Assembly (NCBI GenBank): GCA_011033025.1
Contig: WFMF01000100.1
Location: 124,001-188,000 of the forward strand
Length of the DNA: 64,000 bases
Direction of reading: 5' to 3'
DNA from: Beroe forskalii
Lineage: Eukaryota; Ctenophora; Nuda; Beroida; Beroidae
Shown: positions 43,801 to 54,019 of the stretch, piece by piece
Position numbering within the stretch: the first letter of the stretch is position 1
How the letters are laid out: each line of letters starts with the position of its first letter
Program-made: the position numbers and the translations under genes
Notes under the pieces: generated by a model
Seen by the model: the letters and a program-made list of their open reading frames with translations, nothing else
Databases searched by the model: none
What the model was told of the DNA's origin: nothing

Positions 43801-46800
43801 GCTGACCATCGACGCTTTGAGCACATCGCCTACCTATAGTACCAAGACACCTTTCTTAGAACAGGTATACATGAGAAATGGAATATGTTAGGGGGTTCTG
43901 TAAATGTATATTAAATCTGTAAGTTTATTTAAAGCATCTCGTATCTAATTAGAAGTTAAAAGCACATATTATGGGACAAGAAAAAGACTGCCAATGGTCA
44001 ATTTATCTACCTTTGGGTACCTTTCTTAACAATACGTGCCCTGCCCTCAGGTGAAACTGCGGTATCTGCGGGGTTGTGAGGTGGAGGGATATCTGGACGA
44101 GGAAGGAAGGGTGGTGGCGGAGGGGTTTGAGAAACCTAACTACAAAACGCGGATGAGGACAGTCAGGCTCTACCTGGATGTCAACCAGTATCAGGTTCAT
44201 ATTGTCCTTAGAATTCGAATACTGACCATACTCGTGTGTATTATGTAATTTTAATGAAACTGATTTCATTGAGACAATAGACCAACTTCATTCACTTCAA
44301 ATTCTTACACCTTTTTCTCATGATACTCTGCCATAAAAGCCCTCCTCATGAGACACCAAACGAAGAATTACTAGAAATTTTTACACATTTTTTTTTCGTA
44401 ACATACTCCCACAAAACCCCTCTCTCCTTCAGACCAGACATGGAGAAAACGATCAAAGGCTCGGAGGACGTGTACGAAACGTTCAACATTCTGCTGAGAC
44501 GTAAGCCGAAGGAAAACAACTTCAAGGCAGTGCTGGAGACTATCAGAGACATGATTAACACGGAGTGTGTGGTCCCTGCCTGGCTCCACGACATCTTTCT
44601 GGGTTATGGGGATCCGGAGAACGCTCACTACTCCAAGATGCCGGACAATATAGAGTTGGTTTTATTATAATCCTCCACATTTTGTATATTATTTGGATCA
44701 AATTCATGGACGCAAAATTTTGATGCTACATTTGAGTAGTCCACATTCTTGATATGCCATATTCAGTTTTTGAAATTTGGTCTGTTCAAACATATCTCAC
44801 AATCGTTTTCAGAGTGATTGATTTCAACGACACGTTCCTCCACGCTGAGCACCTTCTGGAGAACTTCCTGGGAATGGAGATTCAGTGCAATGCTCCGCCT
44901 GAGAAACAAGTCAAGCCCTTCAAGATACGCTTCGCAGGTTACTAGAAAATCGCACTTCCGTGTTTGGTGAGTTCGTCTTGGTTTATCATAACGCTCTCTA
45001 ACTGAGCTAGCTAGAATCTATCGAATGATATGTATTTCAAAGCACCTACTAACACGAACTGAAACCCATCTCTTCCTTCAGAAAAGGGAGCAGGTCTGGA
45101 AGTGATTCCGTACACCCGGCCCAACCCGGGCCCCTACCCGTACAACAAACCCCGGGAGAACAGCGTGAGGTTCACCCCCACCCAGATAGAGGCTATTAAA
45201 GCGGGAGTTAACCCCGGACTCACCATGGTCGTGGGACCTCCGGGTAGGTAGCGTATTATAGGGGACATGTAGAATTGTTTTGTGCTCCAGTCTGGATAGT
45301 TATCAAAACAGGAACTATATTTTCCTCATCTCTCTTGAAGATTGAACCGTAGAACCATGCGTTATAATCACGAACAGTGATTGAATTATAGTCATTTAAA
45401 GGTCATTTTAAGTTGTAATTTTGAGAATTACAATGAATGGATCACAAATTGAAAGCCTCTTCCACACTTACTATGTAATTCCACACCTGAACTGTACATA
45501 TTCAGTAATTAACATTGGGCCCCTGTTTTCAGGGACAGGTAAGACGGACGTTGCAGTACAGATAATTAACAACATCTATCACAACTTCCCACACCAGCGT
45601 ACGCTGATTGTTACCCATAGCAACCAAGCTCTCAACCAGCTGTTCCAGAAAATCATACACCTTGACATCGACGAGAGGCATCTTCTCAGGTACGGGGTTT
45701 CTGTTATTCATATAGCAAATATAGCAAATGTTTTTTGGGTTGGTTAAGACTCTAATTGACACGAACTATTTGTTTTCTTCGTATCGTAAAGGTGTTGCAA
45801 GAAATGAACATGACGCGGTGGCATGTTTATTTGTGTATCACACACATGCAAACGGATTTAATGTGGAACTTACAGTAGGAATCTACATAGGATTATTTTT
45901 CTTGGTCATGTGATCGATTAATTTACATGAATTAATTACTTCTCGTAAATCTTGATTGCTTGCGCAGGTTGGGTCACGGTGAAGAAGGACTGGGAACCGA
46001 CAAAGACTTCAGTAAATACGGCAGAGTCAACTACATCCTGGCCCACAGGTAATACTTGGCTCCTCAGAATAAGTTTATGAATTGCTATTGTCAATTACTC
46101 CGTAAATATGATTCAATGTGGCCGAATGCCGATGTAAAGCTATCTCAGATTCTCACATTAGACGTTATAAGTACAGACTATGTGGTTAAATGTTATCTGC
46201 TTATGATGCTATCTGTTAATGCTACCTGTTAATGATGAATGTTCAGGTTGGAGCTCCTCTCTGAGGTGGGAAGGTTACAGAAAAGTCTGGGTGTACAGGG
46301 CGATGTCACCTACACCTGCGAGACAGCCGGATACTTCAACTTGTACCAGGTTTGTATATATCATTATTGAAATACGGTCTACTTTATTTACAAGGTTTTA
46401 CTTCTATTCAAACAGCCGTACGACCAATGACCGGAATCGAAGAACTAAAGTATGATAAAGACCTTTAAGTTAGTGTAATCTAAAATGTAATCGCCCGAGG
46501 CTTTTCTGCTATGGGTAGCTCCTCATGTAACCCTCCTACACTCGGCTGAGTGAATCGTGTGGTAATTCTCAGAATCGAACACGGGATCTTTCGATTACGA
46601 GCCAGACTCGTTACCATTACACCAACTGACCACCAGGTAAAGAGTAGATGGGAAGAATACATGACTCGATTGAAGAAGAAGAAATCCAGTGCAGAAGGCA
46701 GTGAAGCTAGTGACATTTCAGATCTCTTCCCCTTCCATGTTTACTTCAGCAACGCACCGAAGCCACTTTTTAAAGGTTTCACATTTATTCTGTTTTTGGT

Positions 46801-49800
46801 TAACTTGATCTCAACTCTCTGGGGGTACCATTTGGAATCTGTTTACTCTTCGAAAATCGAATGATACCATTATATCAGTATTCAGTTCAATGTTCACATT
46901 TAAAGGTGACTCTTACTTGGAAGATCTGGACATCGCTGAGGGCTGTTACCGACATATCCAGAAAATATTCGACCAGCTCGAGGAATTCAGGTTCGAAAGT
47001 ATATCCAGCAAAAAGGGGTATTTTTATCAAGGTTTAAGGCAAGAATTTAAGTTTCATGCCATTGAAGAAAAGAAAATATGAATAATTCAACCCCAGAAAA
47101 ATGTGAAACAAAGTATTGAATGGTCGCTTTGTAAGTTCGAATTCCTGACTATCTAAAACATCGCAGAGCCTTTGAGTTGATGAGGAGCGGGCTGGACAGA
47201 GCGAACTACCTGTTGGTGAAGGAAGCCAAGATTATTGCCATGACTTGCACCCATGCAGCCCTCACCAGACGAAACCTTGTCAAACTGGGATTCAGGTACT
47301 CCTGCCAACTATTATTTGTGAGCAGATCTCATCGACTCGGTAGTCGGTATCATAGTAAACATCTCCCAATATGTTGTGCTAGTAAGGGTGAATAAAGCTC
47401 AATGAACGCCAAGATCCTTGGCACTTTTACGGCTCAGATCCTCGACACTTCTATTGCTCAGGTCCTGACACTTTCCTTGCTCAGGCCCTTGACACTTTCA
47501 TTGCTCAGGTCCTTGACACTTTCATTGCTCAAATCCTTCACACTTTTCCTGCTCAGGTACGACAACATTCTGATGGAGGAGGCTGCTCAGATCCTGGAGA
47601 TTGAGACCTTCATTCCATTACTGCTCCAAGAACCTGAGGACGGCCACAACAGGTACGGGCATTCCATGTTTGTAGGATTTAGGACATTTTCTGCACAAAT
47701 CTGTCAACACGAACTCTCTGAAAACAGCGCAAACGTGTTCTGGAGACACAGAAAAATTTGATTAAATCGCCCATCCCGGCAGGTTGAAGCGGGTTATCCT
47801 GATCGGGGACCACCACCAGCTCCCCCCTGTCATCAAGAACATGGCTTTCCAGAAGTACAGCAACATGGAACAGAGCCTCTTTACCCGCTTCATCCGACTA
47901 GGTTTCTCATTCAAATATATTCACTTATTTGTTACAACTCCCAATGAAAATGTTAGCAGTCAATCAAACTCTTGGGCTGATAATAATGCATGTTTCTCCA
48001 GCAAGTCAAACACAAGGAAATATCGCGGCTAGTTTGGGAATGTGGTGACTGATTTGGGAATGTGATGGCTAATTGCTTAATTGGCAATCAAGCTCAAAGA
48101 TGAGTTACGTTTCCTGATCCCACTTATTCCAGGTGTTCCAGCGATTGAACTTGACTGGCAGGGCCGGTGTCGGGGCTCTCTCGCTAACCTCTACAACTGG
48201 CGTTACAAGAAACTGGGAAACTTGCCTCACGTTATTACGCGTCCTGAGTACACTACTGCTAACGCTGGCTTCTCTTTCGACTTCCAGGTGATGAGAAGGA
48301 GCTTATTGTCGGGACATAACCGGAGGGTCCAAAAATACAAAAACACTTTTACACTAAAACGAATATATATAGATTGTGGACAACAATCATTGGTTTGAGT
48401 GACTATTAAGTTATTAATGAATCATTGTTCAGCCTATAAATATTGACAACAATCATTGTTCAGTTGGTGAACGTTGAGGACTTCAACGGAGTAGGAGAGT
48501 CCGAGCCGAATCCGTACTTCTACCAGAATCTGGGGGAGGCAGAGTTTGTGGTGGCGACCTACATGTACATGAGACTACTCGGTGAGTCTTGTGGGGGGGG
48601 GTTGAAGAGAAGGGGTACAGAATCTTGGGAGGTGGAATATGTGGTGGCCACCTACATGTACATGAGATTGCTAGGTGAGTCTTGTGGGGGGGGGGTTGAA
48701 GAGAAGGGGTACAGAATCTTGGGGAGGCGGAATATGTGGTGGCCACCTACATGTACATGCGACTACTAGGTGAGTCTTGTGGGGGGGGTTGAAGAGAAGG
48801 GCACAGAATCTTGGGAGGCGGAATATGGTGGCCACCTACATGTACATGCGACTACTAGGTGAGTCTTGTGGGGGGGGTTGAGAGAAGGGTACAGAATCTT
48901 GGGAGGCGGAATATGTGGTGGCCACCTACATGTACATGAGATTGCTAGGTGAGTCTTGTGGGGGGGGTTGAAGAGAAGGGGCACACAGAATCTTGGGGAG
49001 GCGGAATATGTGGTGGCCACCTACATGTACATGCGACTACTAGGTGAGTCTTGTGGGGGGGGGGTTGAAGAGAAGGGGTACAGAATCTTGGGGAGGCGGA
49101 ATATGTGGTGGCCACCTACATGTACATGAGATTGCTAGGTGAGTCTTGTGGGGGGGGGCAGAAGGTACAGAATCTTGGGGAGGCGGAATATGTGGTGGCC
49201 ACCTACATGTACATGAGATTGCTAGTGAGTCTTGTGGGGGTTGAAGAGAAGGGGTACAGAATCTTGGGGAGGCGGAGTACGTGGTGGCGACCTACATGTA
49301 CATGCGGCTACTAGGTGAGTCTGCTGTCTTTGAAAGCAACCGAACCAATACGCACCTCTTCGCCATCGTTTCTCTTGATAATTTCTTGGCTAGCTCAAAT
49401 TGTTAATTGTGTGCGCCACACAGACATTACTCACGTGCCATCTCCAAATTGTAATTAAGATCCTTCCTTGGATAAAATTGATTGGATAAGTGTCTAGATT
49501 CCACCAAACTGACGTCCTTTCATCGCCCAGGTTATAAGAGCGAGGAGATATCCATCCTGACAACGTACAACGGACAGAAGCACCTGATTCGAGACGTAGT
49601 GAAGCAGCGGTGTGGGGATAATCCCGTGTTCGGATTCCCTAAAACCATCACCACTGTTGATAGATACCAGGTTAGACACCACTGTTGATAGATACCAGGT
49701 TAGACCAAATAGCTTTAATTCCTTAACTGTTAACTCTTCCAATATCCATCTGTTGAGACCACTATATCACTCTCCATTGTAACCCCCTCCCCCTTGTAAT

Positions 49801-52709
49801 TCCGCCTTTTTTCCCACCCTCCTCCCCCCCGCCTTGTTTGAACCCACCCCTCTCTTTAACCTCGCCCCTCTCAGGGAAGTCAGAATAACTACATCCTCCT
49901 CTCGCTGGTCCCCCTCTCTAACCCTGCCTCACACTCTTTGTAACCCCCCCCCCTATACTTTTAACCTCTTCTCATCTACAGGGAAGTCAGAATAACTACA
50001 TCCTCCTCTCCCTTAGTCCCTTGTCCCCCTTTCTAACCCTATCCACCTCAGGGAAGTCAGAATAACTACATCCTCCTCTCCCTTCCCCCCCCCCACTCTT
50101 TAACCACAATCCTCCTCATTAATCTTTAACCTCTTCTCCTCTCAGGGAAGTCAGAATAACTACATCCTCCTCTCACTGGTCCCCTATCCCCCCGCCCCCC
50201 CCCCCTTTTGACCCCAACTTGCCCCCCTCCCCTCTTTTAAAGTTTTAACCCTGTCCTATTCTCAGGGAAGTCAGAATAACTACATCCTCCTCTCACTGGT
50301 CCCCTATCCCCCTCTTAGCAACCCCCCCCCCCTATAGTTTTAACCCCCTCTCCTCTACAGGGAAGCCAGAATAACTACATACTCCTCTCCCTTGTCCCCT
50401 CACCCCCACCCCCCTCTTAGCACCCCCCCCCATATATTTTTAACCTCTTCTCATCTTCAGGGAAGTCAGAATAACTACATCCTACTATCGCTGGTTCGGA
50501 CCCGGAGTGTCGGACATCTCCGGGACGTGAGACGTCTCATTGTCGCCATGTCACGAGCCCGACTTGGGCTCTACGTCTTTGCTAGAGTCGGTCTGTGGGC
50601 GCATGAATACTATTTAAAACTACAATCGATTCACTGAGGATCTGCTGCGATGAATTTACCTTTTTAATCTGCCATTTATTTCCTTTTGAACCTAATTTGT
50701 GTCTCAAGTAATAATATCCGTATCCAGATTAAGAGCTCTCTTTCCCTCAGGTCTGTTTGCTAACTGCTACGAGTTGACCCCCGCGTTCAAGCAGCTCTTG
50801 AAGCACCCAGCAGAACTCCACATCTTCCCTGACGAGAAGGTCCCAACTTCCAGGTGAGGCGGAAGGGTTAACTTGTGTAGGTCCCTCGATAACGCCTGAC
50901 AGAGATATTGATAAGGACTCACAAATTCACTGTTTGTACGTCAACTCTCTATGTAAATTTTATCAAAAGTACATTAAAATTGTGCGTTTATCGAGCCGTC
51001 CGTCAATCGAGCGATGTGCACACATGGAATACGAAAGAACATCAATGAAGAACTTGATTCAACTTTGAATGAAGTAAACTCATGAAGTAAACTCATGTAA
51101 CACTCCTGTCACCAGTGTTACAATCAACACAGATAACTTACGGTTGATTATCCGCAAGAAGCCATTATGCTAGCTGAGGTAGTTTTGGTTAGACATCAGG
51201 TAACAGCAGTTAAAGAAGTTCCAATCCCAATTTTCAAAGATTTCCAAAGCTTGAGAGTTAATTTGCGTAATTACCTCAAGTTTTATCCCACATTTCCTCC
51301 AGGAAAGCCGGGGAGTTGCCCCCTTCTGCCAAAGTGATCAAAGACATGCCGGAAATGAGTAAGTTCGTGTACGAGTTCTACTACGAAGTGATAGAAAGGT
51401 TGGTGAAGGAGCAGGAGAAGGCTGACAAGCAGGTCACAGCAGCACTCGCCTCAGCGGATAGGTTCCAGGTGAGACACGTGACATCGGATGAATGATTGCT
51501 AATCATAACAGAATGCATTGGACTTCAAATACCTTGAATCCTCTTATTATTGCCCTGGTTCAAGTTGGTTTTATGAACCCCAATACCTATTTTCAGACCC
51601 CGAAAGAGGCTAAAACTCTTGACGCCCCAATTGAGGAGGACCCTGAAATCAGACAGAAAAACTTGGAAGAAACTCTTGCTCAACCGGTAAACTCTGGTCT
51701 AAATTCCTTCTTTGCACAACCCTTTCGATCTGATAGATGTTTAGTGCTTCGTTATCGTAGTGCATCTAGCTATCTAGGTAACTAAAGCCTATTCAAAATT
51801 CAAATTCATATTTAGGCTCAGGATGTAGTAATTATACGAAGATATCACATATGATGATATATGATGTCTCTTTGTGCGTCCAACCCAATCAATTTAAAAC
51901 TCAGGTTTGAAATACTCTCACATTTCATTCCTTTCTCCCCCAGTTCCTGGCTATTGACGACGCCGGTATGGCTGATGACAGAGTAGACAGCAGTGATGAT
52001 GAGGATGGAGGGGTGCACCCCATCAGAATCATACCCTCACACAACCTCAACGTAAACGAGGAATTCCAACCTTTCCCTCATGTCAAATATGAGATATATT
52101 CGTGATATTTGAGAATTCAAATGTAATATTGATCTAAAATTAGCATGTTTTGCATCATGATTAAAAGTTGCTAGTTTTACCCGCATTTAATTGCTCTGTA
52201 TTTCAGATGAGGCAGATGAAGAGGGTGGCGATGAGCAACTCGTTGGCCCGATCCAGGGCCCCCAAGAACCCACTGAGACCATGGAAATCAGCTCTGAAGG
52301 GATAACTGCTGAAGATCCACCATCGGAATCTTCTGATGAGATGACAGATTCGAACAAGTTGTCTGAGGGTGATAGACCAAATCAGCCGGGGTCTGAAGAG
52401 ACTGAGCCGGACAACAATAAAACTGCAATGACAGATGATAACGTGATCACTGCTGAACCTGAGACGGGATCTGATTCCGTATTTAAGAATGCAGGGGATC
52501 CTAAGATGGACAGTAACCGACTTGAGGAAGCACAGAAGCTGGAGGAATCAGAGAAGGTAGAGGAACCAGAGAAAGTAGAGGGAGCTCCTGAGAAGGAAGA
52601 TCAAGTGACAGGAAGTAGTGAGGGTGCAGCGGATGTTGAGATGAAGGGCAGTAGTGAGGAGGAGTCAGATGAAGACTGCGGTCCCTCTCTCGACATGATG
52701 GCATCTTGA
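34891..52709 (+). CDS. AQR: Aquarius, intron-binding spliceosomal RNA helicase, near full length
   Basis: About 33 exons follow human AQR from the N-terminus (exon 1, 34891-35084, ANQYWAPH) through HEAT-like and beta-barrel regions to the SF1 helicase core and acidic tail. Exons: 35232-35412, 35558-35671, 35811-35901, 36049-36224, 36375-36565, 36833-36941, 37181-37309, 38028-38144, 41990-42145, 42920-43033, 43260-43333, 43747-43864, 44051-44187, 44433-44658, 44813-44937, 45082-45243, 45533-45689, 45968-46048, 46247-46349, 46637-46775, 46906-46990, 47167-47295, 47557-47652, 47783-47901, 48133-48287, 48464-48581, 49531-49670, 50461-50590, 50751-50853, 51303-51478, 51597-51686, ~51945-52082 and ~52207-52709. 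Motifs: [38 protein letters not shown] sits in the pentameric intron-binding complex of the spliceosome. Three junctions are abnormal: the 38028 exon lacks AG, the 44658/44813 junction is out of phase, and the exon ending near 52082 has AT instead of GT. Confidence 0.93.
37548..38027 (+). repeat. 41-bp minisatellite carrying an AQR 3' splice site, 11 copies
   Basis: Unit CACAGTACGACAAGGCACTG followed by ACACTAACATAACACACGTCT. Each unit contains CACAG|TACGACAAGGC, i.e. an AG acceptor plus the first ~11 bases of the next AQR exon (YDKA...). Copies recur every 41 bases from 37568 to 37980. The true exon start at 38028 lacks the AG. Confidence 0.93.
38319..39394. mobile_element. 1.08-kb non-autonomous hAT-like element in an AQR intron
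   Basis: Ends are CAGGGGCGTAGC and, inverted, CAGGG(n)CATAGC. TCCACTG flanks both sides (38312-38318 and 39395-39401), a 7-8 bp target duplication typical of hAT. Inside, 38731-38840 repeats the GACGTCCAAATGTGGAACG block found at 26100-26166, and near 39145-39210 GTGGACATCTCCCTCAAAT is tandemly repeated. No transposase. Confidence 0.85.
39777..39852. repeat. Palindromic ACCATGTTACCATGGTAAT repeat
   Basis: About four alternating copies of ACCATGTTACCATGGTAAT and its inverse form a nested hairpin-capable block of ~75 bases directly beside the 3' end of the antisense glycosyltransferase. Confidence 0.85.
39858..41023 (-). pseudogene. GT31 beta-1,3-galactosyltransferase-like gene, antisense in an AQR intron, frame-damaged
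   Basis: The 5' exon (about 41023-40784) gives a type II membrane anchor ([20 protein letters not shown]), then RQLLRERGW and MFLVGRS, as in GT31 enzymes (R-x-x-I-R-x-T-W and F-L-x-G). A canonical donor (CAG|GTAGAA) follows. The second exon carries [22 protein letters not shown], the metal-binding [11 protein letters not shown] (DxD-type motif), [13 protein letters not shown] and [12 protein letters not shown], then LQHIKPLE, and ends [13 protein letters not shown]31 enzymes add Gal or GlcNAc to glycans in the Golgi. Two single-base frame changes are seen: near 40545 between DILIAP and FLDEY, and near 40090 between GFSHG and WHRSG. They indicate a pseudogene or base-calling errors in C-rich runs. 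All typical family blocks are otherwise present, so the decay is recent. Confidence 0.78.
42345..42805 (+). repeat. 17-bp GGTACC/GTTAAC minisatellite, ~27 copies, in an AQR intron
   Basis: Unit GGTACCTTGTTAACAAC, composed of two 6-base palindromes. It begins about 18 bases after a duplicated copy of the upstream exon's end and donor (TACGAAATCAGACAG|GT at 42313-42329). Copies differ by one or two bases. Confidence 0.95.
46365..46632 (-). mobile_element. tRNA-derived SINE filling an AQR intron (plus-strand copy)
   Basis: Read on the minus strand it has a fuller head: GGTGGTCAGTTGGTGTAATG (A box), a CTCGTAA anticodon-loop-like segment and GTGTTCGATTC (B box). The head resembles tRNA-Thr(CGT). 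The body and tail match 14836-15093. The SINE head lies directly against the AG acceptor of the VKSRWEEY exon at 46637, so SINE sequence supplies most of that 3' splice site. Confidence 0.87.
47410..47556 (+). repeat. 24-bp repeat carrying an AQR 3' splice site, ~6 copies
   Basis: Unit TTGACACTTTCATTGCTCAG plus GTCC. AG dinucleotides at about 47437, 47461, 47484 and 47508 each follow a pyrimidine-rich run, one copy has AA (47532), and the real acceptor is at 47556. Confidence 0.9.
48582..49318 (+). repeat. 86-96 bp minisatellite of exon end plus 5' splice site, 9 donors in all
   Basis: Each unit has ~55 bases of coding sequence ([19 protein letters not shown]), then GTGAGTCTTGT, a run of 4-10 G and GGTTGAAGAGAAGG. 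Donors occur at 48581 (first), 48674, 48769, 48858, 48948, 49043, 49138, 49224 (altered) and 49314. Confidence 0.95.
49862..50460 (+). repeat. ~70-120 bp repeat of 3' splice site plus exon start, 7 acceptors
   Basis: Pyrimidine tract, CAG, then GGAAGTCAGAATAACTACAT is repeated at about 49874, 49981, 50051, 50145, 50265 and 50360; the real acceptor is at 50460. Spacers are C-rich with runs of up to 11 C. Confidence 0.95.
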
Positions 52710-53180
52710 ATGCTATAGTGTGTCCATAACATAAGTCCATTTTCAAGAATGAATATGGTGACTTAAACGAGACATAGTAAACTTTACTCTATATTTTTAA
52801 ACGCCCAACGTGATCGGCAGATTTTTAACCTGTTCATCATCATATTGTGTTCATCATATTGTTCATGAAAACAAACATTATTTGATGGAAACTGGCGATT
52901 TTGATCGATAATATTGTGATTGATAATCACTGCTCAGGCCTATTCCCTTAAATACTGAAATTAAAATGATCGTATTCTTAATTTTAACTGAACATCTGAG
53001 TATTATGAGTATGATCTTCCATGTAATTTCAATTTATTACGATTGAATCCATTCATTTTATCTAAAATTATTCACCGTTTAACTTTTAATTTATTTCAAG
53101 AAACTCCTCTCAATTTAAAGTAGAGGCGCATAGGATTTTAAACTATTTTCCAATTGAATTGGCAATGGCATTATGCAGTT

Positions 53181-53246
53181 GTCAGACGTTGTCTGACCAT
53201 TTTGGCGGACGCAGGCCGAAGGTTAAGGGGTCAGACAACGTCTGAC
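53181..53246. mobile_element. 66-bp MITE with GTCAGACGTTGTCTGACC inverted ends
   Basis: The left end GTCAGACGTTGTCTGACC is mirrored by GGTCAGACAACGTCTGAC. Each end is itself a near-palindrome. Related ends occur at 53458-53538 and in the GCCAGGCAACGCCTGGC at 53600-53620, so this locus holds several derivatives. Confidence 0.75.
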
Positions 53247-53392
53247 TTGTCGTACGATGTATGACCCGCTCGCGCTGACGCCAGCCGCGAAGCGGCTGGC
53301 GTCAGCGCGGCGCGGCGCTTGCCAAATTGCCCTGGCCAGTACCCTGGTTTCGCGCGCGGCGCAGCTGCAAGCCGCGCAACGCCACTGGTTAG

Positions 53393-53556
53393 TTGCTAAA
53401 CACGTATATCCCTGTCTGCATTGCGCGGCGCGCGTACGCACGTCGCACACCTATGCGTTGTCTGACGTCGTCAGACCCATTATTTAAAATTTATTTATTC
53501 GTGGCGCGCGCGCGAGGGGGTCAGGCAACGCCTGACAACCTATGCGGGCTTAGGAA
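53393..53556 (-). mobile_element. GC-rich hAT-like MITE (TTSCTAARC family), copy 3, carrying a nested MITE
   Basis: Runs from TTGCTAAACACGTATATCCC to TATGCGGGCTTAGGAA, flanked by CTGGTTAG at 53385-53392 and 53557-53564. An 81-bp element (53458-53538; TTGTCTGACGTCGTCAGACC to its inverse) is inserted inside, flanked by CCTATGCG at 53450-53457 and 53539-53546. Confidence 0.9.
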
Positions 53557-53953
53557 CTGGTTAGGGGAACTTGCCTGCGAGTCGGGGCGTGCGCGCGCAG
53601 GGGGCCAGGCAACGCCTGGCAAGTTTTTTTCATATGGTGACTGTTTCATAATTGCAGGGGTTTGCTGTTCATGCTTCTATTTCAGTTTCAATTGCTCAAT
53701 GCTTCTTTTTGGATAACTTTTTAGTGCGTCACTAAAGAGTAATTTTCAAGGGATGATAGATTGCAGATAATTATTAAACCACTGCACAATAAGTATTGGC
53801 TGACTTCTCACACAATTGGATTTTTGGCACTTCCCTGGGACAATGTTGGAACCACCTATCTGCAACTTGAAACTTCCAGTGCACTGCTATACTAAGTATG
53901 TAGTGGTCGATTCTTAAATTTTTTTTATCTAAGAATTTATAGAATAATAGTAC

Positions 53954-54010
53954 TTCCTAAACCCGCATAGGTGTGTGTACGCGCCGCGCAGGGATATACG
54001 TGTTTAGCAA
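53954..54010 (+). mobile_element. GC-rich hAT-like MITE (TTSCTAARC family), copy 4, 57 bp
   Basis: TTCCTAAACCCGCATAGG...ATATACGTGTTTAGCAA with most of the core deleted, flanked by TAATAGTAC at 53945-53953 and 54011-54019. Confidence 0.88.
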
Positions 54011-54019
54011 TAATAGTAC

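Noticed and set aside
46497-46632. Possible tRNA-Thr gene
   Set aside because: A and B boxes are present but the acceptor stem does not close and the sequence continues into a SINE body.
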